Source of the DNA: Bacteroidetes bacterium 46-16
GTDB lineage: Bacteria; Bacteroidota; Bacteroidia; Chitinophagales; Chitinophagaceae
NCBI GenBank assembly: GCA_001897835.1
Contig: MKUN01000053.1
Location: 124,001 to 188,000 of the forward strand
Direction of reading: 5' to 3'
DNA: 64,000 nucleotides
The notes below the pieces were generated by a model that worked only from the letters and a program-made list of their open reading frames with translations, ran no database searches and was not told the DNA's origin. How positions within the stretch are numbered: the first letter of the stretch is position 1; every line of letters begins with the position of its first letter. Shown here piece by piece: positions 26,286-35,066 of the stretch. A program made the position numbers and the translations under genes.

Positions 26286-26864
26286 TCACCTGTCTGCGAT
26301 GTAATTCAACTCGGCCACTCCACTGGTAAATTGCCTTGTGCTCAATAGCTTTAGTTTTATTTTGTCTTTGATGCCTGTAAATAAGGGAATGCCTTGCCCC
26401 AGGATTATAGGATTGACAAATAGCCAGTAACCATCGATCAGGCCTGCTTGAATAAGTGCATGCGTTGCTGTAGGGCTGCCGAAAAGCAAGATCTCATTGC
26501 TGCCACTATCGCTGGATCGTTTTATGTCATTTATACGGTCCGCAAGCTGCTCACTAATGATTGTTGTATTGGCAAGGTCGCTGTCTTTCATTGTTTTGGA
26601 GAGGACTACTTTATGCGCCTGCTTATACCACTTTGAATGTTCAATGTCATGTTTGCTGGCATTCGGTGCCGTTCCGGCTGTTGGCCAGTAGTTTTCCATC
26701 ATTTCATAAGTTACCCGGCCATATAATGCGGTGTCGCTTGCACCTATCCGCTTACCTATATGGTCAAAGATCTCTTCATCAACTTTTATCCAGTTCATTG
26801 CTCCCCCGGGGCCTGCTACAAAGCCGTCAAGCGATATATGCATGAAGGAAATTATTTTTTTCAT
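26286..26864 (-). CDS. Dihydrofolate reductase family protein (RibD C-terminal-like)
   Basis: The 192-aa protein opens with KKIISFMHISLDGFVAGPGG and has ALYGRVTYEMMENYWPTA and ILLFGSPTATHALIQAGLIDGYWLFVNPIILGQGIPLF. These are the hallmarks of the YwjB/YyaP-like branch of the RibD C-terminal/DHFR fold, which binds NADPH. The physiological substrate of this branch is unknown; it is not the housekeeping folA. Cytoplasmic and monocistronic. Confidence 0.85.
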   Translation of the reverse strand: MKKIISFMHISLDGFVAGPGGAMNWIKVDEEIFDHIGKRIGASDTALYGRVTYEMMENYWPTAGTAPNASKHDIEHSKWYKQAHKVVLSKTMKDSDLANTTIISEQLADRINDIKRSSDSGSNEILLFGSPTATHALIQAGLIDGYWLFVNPIILGQGIPLFTGIKDKIKLKLLSTRQFTSGVAELNYIADR

Positions 26865-26905
26865 ACAGTGTTGTTTTCTTTTTATTATTTGGCTTGTACC
26901 TGTAG

Positions 26906-27412
26906 TTATTTTAAGTGTTTTTTACGTTCAGTAAGCAGCTCATCAATTATACCATCGATTTTAAAGAATTTACAGGCTAATTCCGAAATGTCTCTTTCAA
27001 GATTTATTGGATCATATGTTATCCACCCTTGCATCAGTGTTCTTGGGCCTTGCTCAGTGCTTAAGTTTGGCCAGTCTTCCTTAAAATAACTGAATTGCTT
27101 TCTAAAGGCACTTGTAAATGCACTGCTGGTAATGGAATAACCTTTAAGATCTCTAAGCTTAAAGGCATGAATGTTATAGTTGACTTTATCTTCCTTTAAA
27201 GATTTTTCATTCAGCCAGATGGAAAAGAATATGGCTGCCCCGGTTTGCGGTTTTTGAAAAACATCATTTGCCCAATGCTCCTTTGATATCCTTAATACAA
27301 CCGAGTCTAACCAAATGCCGGTTTCGATTATTGCGCTTTTTTGTTGTAATAGTTTATGATCAAGGCTTGCACTTGCCGCTTTAAAAATGACCTCCAGAGC
27401 AATATGGTCCAT
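26906..27412 (-). CDS. Hypothetical protein
   Basis: A 168-aa soluble protein from the ATG at 27412 (MDHIALEVIFKAASASL). An in-frame start at 27463 would add 17 unlikely residues. The central part has WLNEKSLKEDKVNYNIHAFKLRDLKGYSI and an aromatic-rich FRKQFSYFKEDWPNL. No family, signal peptide or catalytic motif recognised. It lies 41 bp upstream of the DHFR-like gene in the same direction and may be co-transcribed with it. Confidence 0.55.
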   Translation of the reverse strand: MDHIALEVIFKAASASLDHKLLQQKSAIIETGIWLDSVVLRISKEHWANDVFQKPQTGAAIFFSIWLNEKSLKEDKVNYNIHAFKLRDLKGYSITSSAFTSAFRKQFSYFKEDWPNLSTEQGPRTLMQGWITYDPINLERDISELACKFFKIDGIIDELLTERKKHLK

Positions 27413-27592
27413 AAAAGTATGATGTATTAACAGTGAAAGTAGCGGTTTGTAGCAAAAAGACAATTTTCTCTTGCTATTCCACGAACTAAATTATGAGTAT
27501 TGAAATTAAGAGATTTATTAAACAGTATATCAGGTCCTGTTGATATCATAATAGTACAAAGGGGCAATATGCGTCTATTTTAAAGAAAAATT

Positions 27593-27638
27593 TGCGTAGT
27601 TAAATGGCTACGCATATATTTGTAGTCAAATAGCTACA
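27593..27638 (+). promoter_or_regulatory. Promoter with two ArsR-type operators
   Basis: TGCGTAG-N8-CTACGCA (27593-27614) and TGTAG-N8-CTACA (27621-27638) are inverted repeats spaced 28 bp start to start. They flank and overlap the -7 box TATATTTG (27615-27622), with TTTG at 27591-27594 as -33. A repressor bound here would block RNA polymerase. The ATG of the ArsR gene follows 2 bp later. Confidence 0.75.
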
Positions 27639-27640
27639 CG

Positions 27641-27961
27641 ATGAATCTGAGGCGCGACGTTTTCCAGGCCATTGCCGACCCTACACGCAGGGCCATACTC
27701 TTATTACTGGCCTCACAAGCCATGACCGCAGGTGCTATAGCGGCCAATTTTGATACGGCAAGGCCCACCGTTTCAAAACACTTACAGATACTTACCGAAT
27801 GCGAATTGCTGGAACAGGAGCAAAACGGCAGGGAAATATATTATCACTTGAACCCCGCTAAGATGAAAGAGATAGCAGACTTTATAGAGCCATTCCGCAA
27901 AATGTGGGATGACCGCTTCAACAAACTGGAAGCTATTATGAAAAACTATAAAAACAAATAG
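27641..27961 (+). CDS. ArsR-family winged-helix repressor
   Basis: The 106-aa protein begins with the ArsR pattern [32 protein letters not shown], then the recognition helix [19 protein letters not shown] and the wing [15 protein letters not shown]. No cysteine metal site is present, so it belongs to the non-metal ArsR group often paired with SRPBCC proteins. It is first in a four-gene operon (1 bp to the next gene) and probably represses it through the two inverted repeats just upstream. Confidence 0.9.
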   Translation: MNLRRDVFQAIADPTRRAILLLLASQAMTAGAIAANFDTARPTVSKHLQILTECELLEQEQNGREIYYHLNPAKMKEIADFIEPFRKMWDDRFNKLEAIMKNYKNK

Positions 27962-27962
27962 T

Positions 27963-28445
27963 ATGGAACAGAAAACAAAGGTCAGCGCCGAAGATGGCAA
28001 ACAGGAACTATTCATAACACGGGAATTCGATCTGCCGCTCGATCTGGTGTTCAGGGCATTTTCAGAGCCGGCCATCATTGAACAATGGATGTCCAATCCA
28101 TACTCCAATGCACGGCTGCTGAAGTTTGAGGCGAAAAAGCAGGGTGCCTACCAGCTCGAGACCACCGATGCACAGGGGAAAATTACATTCCGTGCCAATG
28201 GGGTGATCCACGAGTTCGATCCCGGTATAAAGATCACGCGCACCTTCGAAATGGAGGGTACACCTTATGGCGTTCAGCTCGAGGTTTATAAGTTTGAAAA
28301 GCTCAGCGATGATACCAGCAGGCTCATCATGCATGTGATATATGAATCGGTGGCACAGCGCGATGAGGTTTTGAAACTGCCATTTGCGAAAGGTATAAAT
28401 ATGGCACATGATCGCCTGCAGGAGATATTAAGCAAATTAAATTAA
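27963..28445 (+). CDS. SRPBCC (AHSA1-like) domain protein
   Basis: The 160-aa protein has the AHSA1/START-like fold pattern: FITREFDLPLDLVFRAFSEPAIIEQWMSN, a beta-rich centre (GAYQLETTDAQGKITFRANGVIHEF) and the long C-terminal helix (INMAHDRLQEILSKL). The family binds hydrophobic ligands in an open cavity. It starts 1 bp after the ArsR stop and is surely co-transcribed. Such ArsR-SRPBCC pairs are common in Bacteroidota, but their ligand is not known. Confidence 0.88.
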   Translation: MEQKTKVSAEDGKQELFITREFDLPLDLVFRAFSEPAIIEQWMSNPYSNARLLKFEAKKQGAYQLETTDAQGKITFRANGVIHEFDPGIKITRTFEMEGTPYGVQLEVYKFEKLSDDTSRLIMHVIYESVAQRDEVLKLPFAKGINMAHDRLQEILSKLN

Positions 28446-28451
28446 CAGGGC

Positions 28452-28844
28452 ATGTCAAAGAGAAATAAGATCATATATTGGGTAGCCACCGCCTGGCTTG
28501 CGCTGGGCATGGTATCTACAGCATTGGTACAGTTGTTCAGGGCCCGGGCTGGTGCGGGAGGCCTTGATAGTATCAGGCATTTGGGTTATCCCCTTTATAT
28601 ACTCACTATCCTGGGTGTTTGGAAATTATTAGGTGTTATAGCAGTACTTATGCCTAAATTTCCATTGCTTAAGGAGTGGGCCTATGCAGGTTTCTTCTTT
28701 GTCGTTACCGGCGCGGTCTTTTCGCATTTCGCGCTTGGTGATGGTGCTAAAGAGTTTTTTGGCCCGGTATTATTACTTACCCTTGTCCTTATATCCTGGT
28801 ATTTCAGGCCTGCGGACAGGAGACTTACAATGATCAATAAATAA
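28452..28844 (+). CDS. DoxX-like membrane protein
   Basis: The 130-aa inner-membrane protein has four hydrophobic helices (IIYWVATAWLALGMVSTALVQLF, LYILTILGVWKLLGVIAVLM, EWAYAGFFFVVTGAVFSHFALG, and a last one near residues 100-118), the layout of the DoxX-like family. The FSHF...G motif at the third helix is typical. It is third in the ArsR operon, 6 bp after the SRPBCC gene. Function of these small paralogues is unknown. Confidence 0.82.
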   Translation: MSKRNKIIYWVATAWLALGMVSTALVQLFRARAGAGGLDSIRHLGYPLYILTILGVWKLLGVIAVLMPKFPLLKEWAYAGFFFVVTGAVFSHFALGDGAKEFFGPVLLLTLVLISWYFRPADRRLTMINK

Positions 28845-29408
28845 ATGAAAATGAAAAAAGAACTGGCAACAAAACAGGCAGAGGCATTGCTCAAAATTTT
28901 AGCCGCCCGTTTCAAGCAAAACATGGATCGTCATAAAGGTCTTGATTGGACTAAGGTAGAGGAAAAATTGAAGGCCTATCCGGCTAAGCTATGGTCGTTG
29001 AACGAAATGGAAGAGACTGGCGGTGAACCTGATCTGGTAGGCTATGATAAAAAGTCCGGTGAATACATATTTTACGACTGCTCGGCCGAAAGTCCTAAAG
29101 GCCGCCGGAGCTTTTGTTACGATCGCGAAGCCCTGGATGCAAGGAAAGAAAATAAGCCCGCCAATGATGCAGTAAGTATGGCAGCAGCGATGGGAGCGGA
29201 CCTGTTAACGGAGGAGCAATACCGCCAATTACAGGAGCTTGGAAAATTCGATACCAAAACATCTAGTTGGGTGCAGACACCTGCCCCTATCAGGAAACTG
29301 GGTGGGGCCGTCTTTTGCGACCGCCGTTACAATACGGTTTTCCTTTATCATAATGGTGCCGAGTCCTATTATGCTGCGCGCGGATTTAGGGCTGCTTTAA
29401 AGGTCTGA
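28845..29408 (+). CDS. DUF4256 domain protein
   Basis: The 187-aa soluble protein matches DUF4256: LLKILAARFKQNMDRHKGLDW, then EETGGEPDLVGYDKKSGEYIFYDCSAESPKGRRS and the C-terminal LGGAVFCDRRYNTVFLYHNGAESYYAARGFR. Its start codon directly abuts the DoxX gene stop, so the four genes form one operon. The family is often found next to ArsR/SRPBCC genes and has no assigned function. ATG at 28851 is an equally good start. Confidence 0.85.
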   Translation: MKMKKELATKQAEALLKILAARFKQNMDRHKGLDWTKVEEKLKAYPAKLWSLNEMEETGGEPDLVGYDKKSGEYIFYDCSAESPKGRRSFCYDREALDARKENKPANDAVSMAAAMGADLLTEEQYRQLQELGKFDTKTSSWVQTPAPIRKLGGAVFCDRRYNTVFLYHNGAESYYAARGFRAALKV

Positions 29409-29468
29409 ATATATTTCTTTCATAGACCAGGGCTGCGTAACTTTATTCAGCGCATCAATATTGTGTAT

Positions 29469-30047
29469 ATGAATCCTAAAGTTGATTTCTTTTTTGATAA
29501 GCCCTCAAAATGGCAGCAGGAGTTTAAGCAACTGCGGACCATCATACTCAACTGCGGGCTTACTGAAGAGTTGAAGTGGGGCGTGCCTTGCTATACTTTT
29601 GAAGGCAGGAATATTGTATTGATACATGGCTTCAAAGAGTATTGTGCCATCCTGTTTATGAAAGGGGCCTTGCTACAGGATACAGAAGACATCCTTATTC
29701 AGCAAACAAAGAATGTTCAATCCGCCCGCCAGGTCCGCTTCACCGGAACGCGGGAGATAGTTAAGATAGCCCCTGCATTAAAATCATATATTTATGAGGC
29801 CATCGAAGTGGAACGGGCGGGTCTGAAGGTCGCTTACAAAAAGACCACCGAATTTGAGTTTCCTGTGGAATTCCAAAATGCATTAAAGAAAACACCTGCA
29901 TTGAAAAAAGCTTTCGAAGCTTTGACGCCGGGACGGCAAAGAGCTTATCTTTTTTATTTTGCTCAACCCAGGCGTTCAGAGACCAGGGTTGCAAGGATCG
30001 AAAAAAACATACCACATATACTTGAAGGGAAGGGTTTAAATGATTAG
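29469..30047 (+). CDS. YdeI/OmpD-associated family protein (DUF1801-like)
   Basis: The 192-aa protein has the DUF1801 pattern (WQQEFKQLRTIILNCGLTEELKWGVPCYTFEGRNIVLIHGFKEYCAILF, split over the first 70 residues) and the C-terminal YdeI-like segment ALKKAFEALTPGRQRAYLFY with the repeated R-x-x-R-I-x-x. Cytoplasmic; role unknown. GTG at 29463 is also in frame, but the ATG two codons later is preferred. It lies 60 bp after the DUF4256 gene, and may be a separate unit or the operon tail. Confidence 0.82.
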   Translation: MNPKVDFFFDKPSKWQQEFKQLRTIILNCGLTEELKWGVPCYTFEGRNIVLIHGFKEYCAILFMKGALLQDTEDILIQQTKNVQSARQVRFTGTREIVKIAPALKSYIYEAIEVERAGLKVAYKKTTEFEFPVEFQNALKKTPALKKAFEALTPGRQRAYLFYFAQPRRSETRVARIEKNIPHILEGKGLND

Positions 30048-30098
30048 GTACAGTTTTATGAATGAGATATCCTCCGTTTTCTCTGCTATTTTTGTGCT

Positions 30099-31460
30099 AT
30101 GTTGAAAGAACGGCTGTCTGATATCGGTGTCCGCCCCCTTGCGCTCATCTTTTGCTTTTGCGGCTTCCTGTTCAACTTTTATTCCTGCTATCCCGGTTTT
30201 GCATCTCCCGATACGCTCGATCAGTATCAACAGTCCCTTACAGGTATTTATAACGATTGGCATCCACCCGTAATGGCCCTCTTGTGGCACTTGCTTAATA
30301 ATATTTACAAGGGCCCTGCGGCTATGCTGTTTTTGCAGCTATTATTGCTATGGGGCGCTGTTTATCTGCTCCTTGGCCTGCGCCGCGATAAATGGTGGTA
30401 TCTGGCAATATTGCTTTTTGCATTTGCACCCTTTGTCCAAAATTTTTCAGGTTACATTATTAAAGATAGCCAAATGGGCCTGGCGCTATTGCTTGCAGTA
30501 GTCCTCTTATTGCGGCTGGCTGCCGGTGCTGCTAAAAATTTGTGGATGGTCATTGCCTGCATTGCCTTACTTACCTATGGTGCTATCGTACGCCCCAATG
30601 CCCTGCCTGCTGCAATTCCTTTCTGTTTTCTGCTTCCTGCTGTTCTATTGAAGCAGGCAAGCCTTTATAAGCGCATATTGACGGGCCTCGCTATACTGCT
30701 CTTCATTTTTGCCTGCAACCAATTGCAATACCGGGTAGTTAATGAAGACGAAAAGCAATACCCAATAGATAAGCTTTTTATGTATGATCTTACTGGCATC
30801 TTCAAAGCTACAGGCGATGATGTCTATCCGCCATTCCTTTATAGCGATCACAGTTTCGATACCGCTTATCTGCGGCGCCGGTACCAGCCTGCTACCTTTG
30901 ATGATATATGGTGGAACGGCGATAGTGTAAACGTGATACCGGCCACAGATAGCCAAACGCAAAAGGAGCTTAAGACCTATTGGCTGGCTGCGCTCAGGAA
31001 GCATCCGGGCATTTACCTGGCCAACCATTGGGAGGGCTATCTATATTATCTCAGGCTCAGGCAACGAGACATCAATTTTCATTATTACTTTCCCTATGCG
31101 TCAGCACAGTTGCCAGGCTACAATAACCATAGGGCATATGATGGTGAGTTGCCTTTCGAGATCATAAGTTTTCAAAGCTTCATGCCCTACTTTACGCCAT
31201 GGTTCTGGTTCCTGCTTGGCTTCCTGCTGCTGGCCTTTGTGCCGTTAATGCAAAAGGGCTTTTACAGGCAATATTATACAGCACTCTGTTTGTCAGGTAT
31301 ATTTTACCAGCTACCTGTATTTTTCATCTACCAGACCGATACTGATTTTCGTTATTTCTACTGGAATTGCCTGTGCAATAGTTTGGCTATCCTCCTACTG
31401 ATAGGCTTTAATGGCAAGCGGACTAAAAAAGATATACAAGCATATGGAACCACGCTTTGA
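30099..31460 (+). CDS. Polytopic membrane protein, GT-C-like (DUF6020-like)
   Basis: A 453-aa protein with about 10 hydrophobic helices. A first periplasmic loop holds the acidic/aromatic SPDTLDQYQQSL and the YNDWHPPVMALLWHLL motif, seen in DUF6020-type putative mannosyltransferase-like proteins. It would act in the inner membrane on a lipid-linked sugar or surface glycan; the substrate is not known. Its 3' end overlaps the next gene by 17 bp, so translation is coupled. Confidence 0.7.
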   Translation: MLKERLSDIGVRPLALIFCFCGFLFNFYSCYPGFASPDTLDQYQQSLTGIYNDWHPPVMALLWHLLNNIYKGPAAMLFLQLLLLWGAVYLLLGLRRDKWWYLAILLFAFAPFVQNFSGYIIKDSQMGLALLLAVVLLLRLAAGAAKNLWMVIACIALLTYGAIVRPNALPAAIPFCFLLPAVLLKQASLYKRILTGLAILLFIFACNQLQYRVVNEDEKQYPIDKLFMYDLTGIFKATGDDVYPPFLYSDHSFDTAYLRRRYQPATFDDIWWNGDSVNVIPATDSQTQKELKTYWLAALRKHPGIYLANHWEGYLYYLRLRQRDINFHYYFPYASAQLPGYNNHRAYDGELPFEIISFQSFMPYFTPWFWFLLGFLLLAFVPLMQKGFYRQYYTALCLSGIFYQLPVFFIYQTDTDFRYFYWNCLCNSLAILLLIGFNGKRTKKDIQAYGTTL

Positions 31461-31923
31461 AACATTTACGGATAAGACATTGGTCGGTAAACGGCTTACG
31501 ATGTCCTTCAATAACAACCGGACCCGGGACCTCTGGCAGAGCTTTATGCCATATAGGGCTGATATTTTGGCAAATACAGGCACCGATCTTTATTCCGTAG
31601 AAGTATATAAGCCGCATTTTTTCGATCATTTTGACCCTGCTGCTGAATTTGAGAAGTGGGCTGCTGTGCAAGTGAGTAACATTGATAGTCTCCCTCCCGG
31701 CATGGAAGCATTGCTGATTCCCGCAGGTCTATATGCTGTTTTTACGTACAAAGGTCCTGCAAGCCAGGGACAAAAGATATACCGGTACATATTTACTACA
31801 TGGTTGCCCGGCTCTGGCTATGAACTGGATGACAGGCCCCATTTTGCACTTATGGGCCCAAAGTACAAGCATGAAGATCCTTCCTCTGAGGAAGAGATGT
31901 GGATACCGGTAAAGAAAACATAA
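31444..31923 (+). CDS. GyrI-like small-molecule-binding domain protein
   Basis: The 159-aa protein begins MEPRFETFTDKTLVGKRLTMSF and continues with YSVEVYKPHFFDHFDPAAEFEKWAAVQV and LLIPAGLYAVFTYKGPASQGQKIYRYIFTTWLPGSGYELDDRPHF, split by loops. This is the GyrI-like / AraC effector-binding (SHS2 dimer) fold without a DNA-binding domain. Such stand-alone domains bind hydrophobic ligands. ATG at 31444 is chosen over the earlier 31411 because the family begins there. Confidence 0.8.
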   Translation: MEPRFETFTDKTLVGKRLTMSFNNNRTRDLWQSFMPYRADILANTGTDLYSVEVYKPHFFDHFDPAAEFEKWAAVQVSNIDSLPPGMEALLIPAGLYAVFTYKGPASQGQKIYRYIFTTWLPGSGYELDDRPHFALMGPKYKHEDPSSEEEMWIPVKKT

Positions 31924-31928
31924 AAAGC

Positions 31929-32705
31929 TTACTGATCGGTCAAGGATATCCATACAGGTGCATGGTCGCTCGATTTTTCCCAGCCGCGTACATTCCGGTC
32001 TACACCCGCTGCCTTAAGTCTTTTGTCAATGGCCGGGCTCAGCAGGAAATGGTCTATCCTCAGGCCGGCATTGCGCTCATATGCATTACGGAAATAGTCC
32101 CAGAACGTGTAAATGATCTCATCGGGGTATAATTTACGCAGGGCATCTGTCCAGCCCTGTGCTACAAGCTGTTGAAAGGCCTCGCGCGTCTCCACCCTGA
32201 ACAGGGCATCATTTACCCAACGCTCGGGTTTATACACATCCAGTTCCGTGGGCATTACATTATAATCACCCGTGAGTATCGTAGGTGTGCCAGATGCAAG
32301 TAACTCGGCAGCGTGTTTCCTTAGGCGGTCGAACCACTCAAGCTTATAATCAAATTTTGGCCCGGGATAGGGGTTGCCGTTAGGCAGGTACAGGCACCCT
32401 ATATGAATACCATTTACTTCGGCCTCTATGTATCGGCTGTGGAGGTCTTCATCATTGCCGGGTAGTGCACGGCTTATTTCCCTGATCTCCATGTCACATG
32501 CCAGTATCGCCACGCCATTCCAGCTCTTTTGGCCGTGCCAGATCGCATTGTAGCCTGCATCCTGTATCGCCTGTAAAGGAAATTTTTCATTCGGGGCTTT
32601 CAATTCCTGCAGGCAGACCACATCAGGTTTCGATTCGGCAAGCCAGCGCAGCAATATAGGAAGGTGACCGTTTACTCCATTTATGTTATAGGTCGCTATT
32701 TTCAT
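31929..32705 (-). CDS. xth: Exodeoxyribonuclease III (AP endonuclease)
   Basis: The 258-aa protein starts MKIATYNINGVNGHLP and has the metal-binding Glu in VVCLQELKAPNEKF, the catalytic GDYNVMPTELDVY, and the C-terminal SSDHAPVWISL. These are the exonuclease III / Mg-dependent AP endonuclease motifs. It repairs abasic sites and trims 3' ends in base-excision repair. An in-frame start at 32753 would add 16 residues not seen in the family. Convergent with the GyrI-like gene. Confidence 0.93.
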   Translation of the reverse strand: MKIATYNINGVNGHLPILLRWLAESKPDVVCLQELKAPNEKFPLQAIQDAGYNAIWHGQKSWNGVAILACDMEIREISRALPGNDEDLHSRYIEAEVNGIHIGCLYLPNGNPYPGPKFDYKLEWFDRLRKHAAELLASGTPTILTGDYNVMPTELDVYKPERWVNDALFRVETREAFQQLVAQGWTDALRKLYPDEIIYTFWDYFRNAYERNAGLRIDHFLLSPAIDKRLKAAGVDRNVRGWEKSSDHAPVWISLTDQ

Positions 32706-32784
32706 GAAGGTTGTTTCTGCTAAAGTTATTAAATGGATGGCAATTCGCTTCATTGGAATTCAGAGAGTTGATTATGCCCAATAA

Positions 32785-32816
32785 AAAAGCTGCCCTGCTG
32801 TAGCAGGGCAGCTTTT
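32785..32816 (-). terminator. Bidirectional terminator
   Basis: A perfect 14-bp stem AAAAGCTGCCCTGC / GCAGGGCAGCTTTT with a 4-nt loop and A/T tracts on both sides, 20 bp after the stop of the T9SS gene to its right. Confidence 0.85.
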
Positions 32817-32835
32817 ACGGTATATATACGTTTTA

Positions 32836-34077
32836 TTATTTAACCACTTTAAAGGTAGCAACACCTTCTGCAGTGTTTACATTCAGCATATAGATGCCAT
32901 GGCTCAAAGCGCTAACAGGTACTGCTGCTGCCTGGCCGTCATTGTAGGTATGGTTGTAGATAACCGCACCGTTCATGCTGCTCAGGGTTACAGTTTTTGC
33001 ACCTTTAACTGTTTCAAGGCCCAGTATGTTGATGTTATTAACTGCGGGGTTAGGATACAGGCTGATGCCGCTAAGCTTGCTGTTTACATTTACTACAGCA
33101 GTTGCTATATGGCCTTCGAACTCGTGGCTGTGCTCTTCGAACACTATATTAGAGATAGAAGGATGTGCAGCATCCAGCGTGATGCTCAGTGCAGGGTTGT
33201 CCTTGCCCATCACATCGCCGAACAGTTTGTAAGTGCCGTAGGCAAGGTTAGGGAAGCTGAACTGGCCGCTGGCATCAGAATAAGTATAAGCCACCGGCAC
33301 GTCGGCACCTGTAGTAAGTATGATGATCTTGCTCGACAGCGGATCGCCAACTGCAGTAGATTTGTTGGCACCCTGTAATACGTCGCCGCCTACAAAAGCA
33401 GGGCCGCCGGGGTTAACACCACCGATCAGCTGAATATCGTTCACGCTGTTAGGAACAACACTGGTAGCGCCCGACCACAGCAGCGAGCTGCTGAAATAGG
33501 TAGGCAGGTAGTTAGCATAGTCCGGAGAGAATGGCAGAAGTGCAGCTTTTACCAGCAAATAGGTGTAAAATACCGGGCTGTTGAAGGAGTAATGACCTGC
33601 ACCATCGGTTTGCGTGCTATCCAGTGCGGTAAGTATCCATGAATTCGCTGTCGAATCATAATGCTCTTCGATCAGGTACACCATCGATGCGGTATCGCCT
33701 ACTGAAGGGTTTGTGCTGTATACGGTACCCTCTATCACTGGTTGGGGGGCTACATAACAAAGTACAAAGTCTGAGGTGATGTTGCTGCCCGTGTAGAAGT
33801 AGCCATTATGAATAGAACCAGGTGCGCAATTCTCATTGGTCCACACGTCAATTGGAATATTGGTATTTACCCATGCAGGTATATTGATGGTGTAATTGCC
33901 GGAAACATCTGTTTGAGCAGAATCGAGCCAGCTTTGATTTAGTGAATCTGCAGCATAAACCCAATGGTTAGCAACGGCTGCTGCATTATTGTCTGTTACC
34001 GTACCTGTGATTGTGGCCTGCGCAAAAGCCGCAGTGCCCATAATGCCGCAAATAGCTGAAAGGAGTAGTTTCTTCAT
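32836..34077 (-). CDS. Secreted protein with type A T9SS sorting domain
   Basis: The 413-aa protein has a signal peptide (MKKLLLSAICGIMGTAAFAQ), several carboxypeptidase-regulatory-like / SdrD_B-like beta-sandwich repeats (ITGTVTDNNAAAVANHWVYAAD, IEGTVYSTNPSVGDTASMVYL, DASGQFSFPNLAYGTYKLFGD), and a C-terminal type A sorting domain (LSGISLYPNPAVNNINILG ... HGIYMLNVNTAEGVATFKV). It is probably carried to the surface by the type IX system. No enzyme domain. ATG at 34083 is two codons earlier in frame. Confidence 0.85.
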   Translation of the reverse strand: MKKLLLSAICGIMGTAAFAQATITGTVTDNNAAAVANHWVYAADSLNQSWLDSAQTDVSGNYTINIPAWVNTNIPIDVWTNENCAPGSIHNGYFYTGSNITSDFVLCYVAPQPVIEGTVYSTNPSVGDTASMVYLIEEHYDSTANSWILTALDSTQTDGAGHYSFNSPVFYTYLLVKAALLPFSPDYANYLPTYFSSSLLWSGATSVVPNSVNDIQLIGGVNPGGPAFVGGDVLQGANKSTAVGDPLSSKIIILTTGADVPVAYTYSDASGQFSFPNLAYGTYKLFGDVMGKDNPALSITLDAAHPSISNIVFEEHSHEFEGHIATAVVNVNSKLSGISLYPNPAVNNINILGLETVKGAKTVTLSSMNGAVIYNHTYNDGQAAAVPVSALSHGIYMLNVNTAEGVATFKVVK

Positions 34078-34245
34078 GTGCATTTTAAGTTTTAATTGTT
34101 GGTTAATAAATAATTTTCGTTAAGGTGTTTACATGTATTGACGTAGACCTGGGTGCTTTCGTTAGTACTTATTTTACATATAAATCTTTTTTATTTTTTG
34201 CCTGCTCCTTTTAATGCTCTTGTAAAAAATAGCGTCGAATATTTG

Positions 34246-34290
34246 CGTAACTCAAAAGTTACGTTTAATATTGCGTAACCTAAAAGTTAC
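34246..34290 (+). promoter_or_regulatory. Paired ArsR-type operators
   Basis: GTAAC-N6-GTTAC occurs twice (34247-34262 and 34275-34290), each within TGCGTAAC..., spaced 28 bp start to start. It sits 5 bp upstream of the SRPBCC gene whose operon encodes an ArsR repressor. Same spacing as in the module at 27.6 kb but a different half-site. Confidence 0.75.
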
Positions 34291-34295
34291 TTATT

Positions 34296-34733
34296 ATGCA
34301 AACAAAGATCGAACACACATTATTTTTCAGGCACAGGCCCGAAGCTGTTTGGGAATACCTCACGAATGCTGAGCTCATAACACAATGGCTGATGAAGAAC
34401 GATTTTAAACCTGCGCCTGGCCACGAGTTCATGTTCTGGACAACGCCATTGCCCAATTACCATTTCGATGGCAACATTTATTGTAAAGTATTAGAGATAA
34501 TACCATTCAAAAAGTTAGCCTACTCATGGAGGGGCGGTGCGGATAAAGACAATATCAGCCTCGACTCTGTAGTTACCTGGACTCTTGAAGAAAAGGAAGA
34601 CGGCACACAACTGCACCTGGAGCATACGGGCTTTAAGGGCGATGAGAACATTGGCATGTACATGGTAATGAACGAAGGCTGGTTCCGGATCATAAACAAG
34701 ATGAATGAAATGCTAAACAACGCTGCAAAATGA
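34296..34733 (+). CDS. SRPBCC (AHSA1-like) domain protein
   Basis: The 145-aa protein has IEHTLFFRHRPEAVWEYLTNAELITQWLM, a beta-rich centre (KVLEIIPFKKLAYSWRGG) and the final helix (NEGWFRIINKMNEML), as in AHSA1/START-like ligand-binding proteins. Here the SRPBCC gene comes first and the ArsR gene second, overlapping by 4 bp (ATGA), the reverse of the 27.6-kb module. Probably controlled by the two operators directly upstream. Confidence 0.88.
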   Translation: MQTKIEHTLFFRHRPEAVWEYLTNAELITQWLMKNDFKPAPGHEFMFWTTPLPNYHFDGNIYCKVLEIIPFKKLAYSWRGGADKDNISLDSVVTWTLEEKEDGTQLHLEHTGFKGDENIGMYMVMNEGWFRIINKMNEMLNNAAK

Positions 34734-35053
34734 CACAAGCCACACTTGATGCCTTCCAGGTGATAGCCGACCCCGGCAGGCGGTATATGCTGCAACTGCT
34801 GTCGAAAGAGAACCTTACTATAAATGGCCTCGCTGAAAATTTCGATATGAGCCGGCCGGCAGTTTCCAAGCACGTGAAGATATTGCAGGCCGCGGGTTTT
34901 ATTACCATCACCGATATAGGCCGCGAACGCTACTGTATGCTCAGGCAGGATGGCTTTAAAGAGCTGCAGGACTGGATCGGCTTCTTCGATAAGTTCTGGG
35001 GCGCTAAGCTGAAGAAGCTGGAAATGCTCATGAACCAAAAAGCAAAAGGCTAG
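34730..35053 (+). CDS. ArsR-family winged-helix repressor
   Basis: The 107-aa protein shows TLDAFQVIADPGRRYMLQLLSKENLTINGLAENF, recognition helix MSRPAVSKHVKILQAAGFI and wing ITDIGRERYCMLRQ, split by short loops. No metal-site cysteine pair. Its ATG overlaps the SRPBCC stop, so the pair is translationally coupled and probably autoregulated. Confidence 0.9.
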   Translation: MTQATLDAFQVIADPGRRYMLQLLSKENLTINGLAENFDMSRPAVSKHVKILQAAGFITITDIGRERYCMLRQDGFKELQDWIGFFDKFWGAKLKKLEMLMNQKAKG

Positions 35054-35066
35054 ACGGGCCTCTCAC

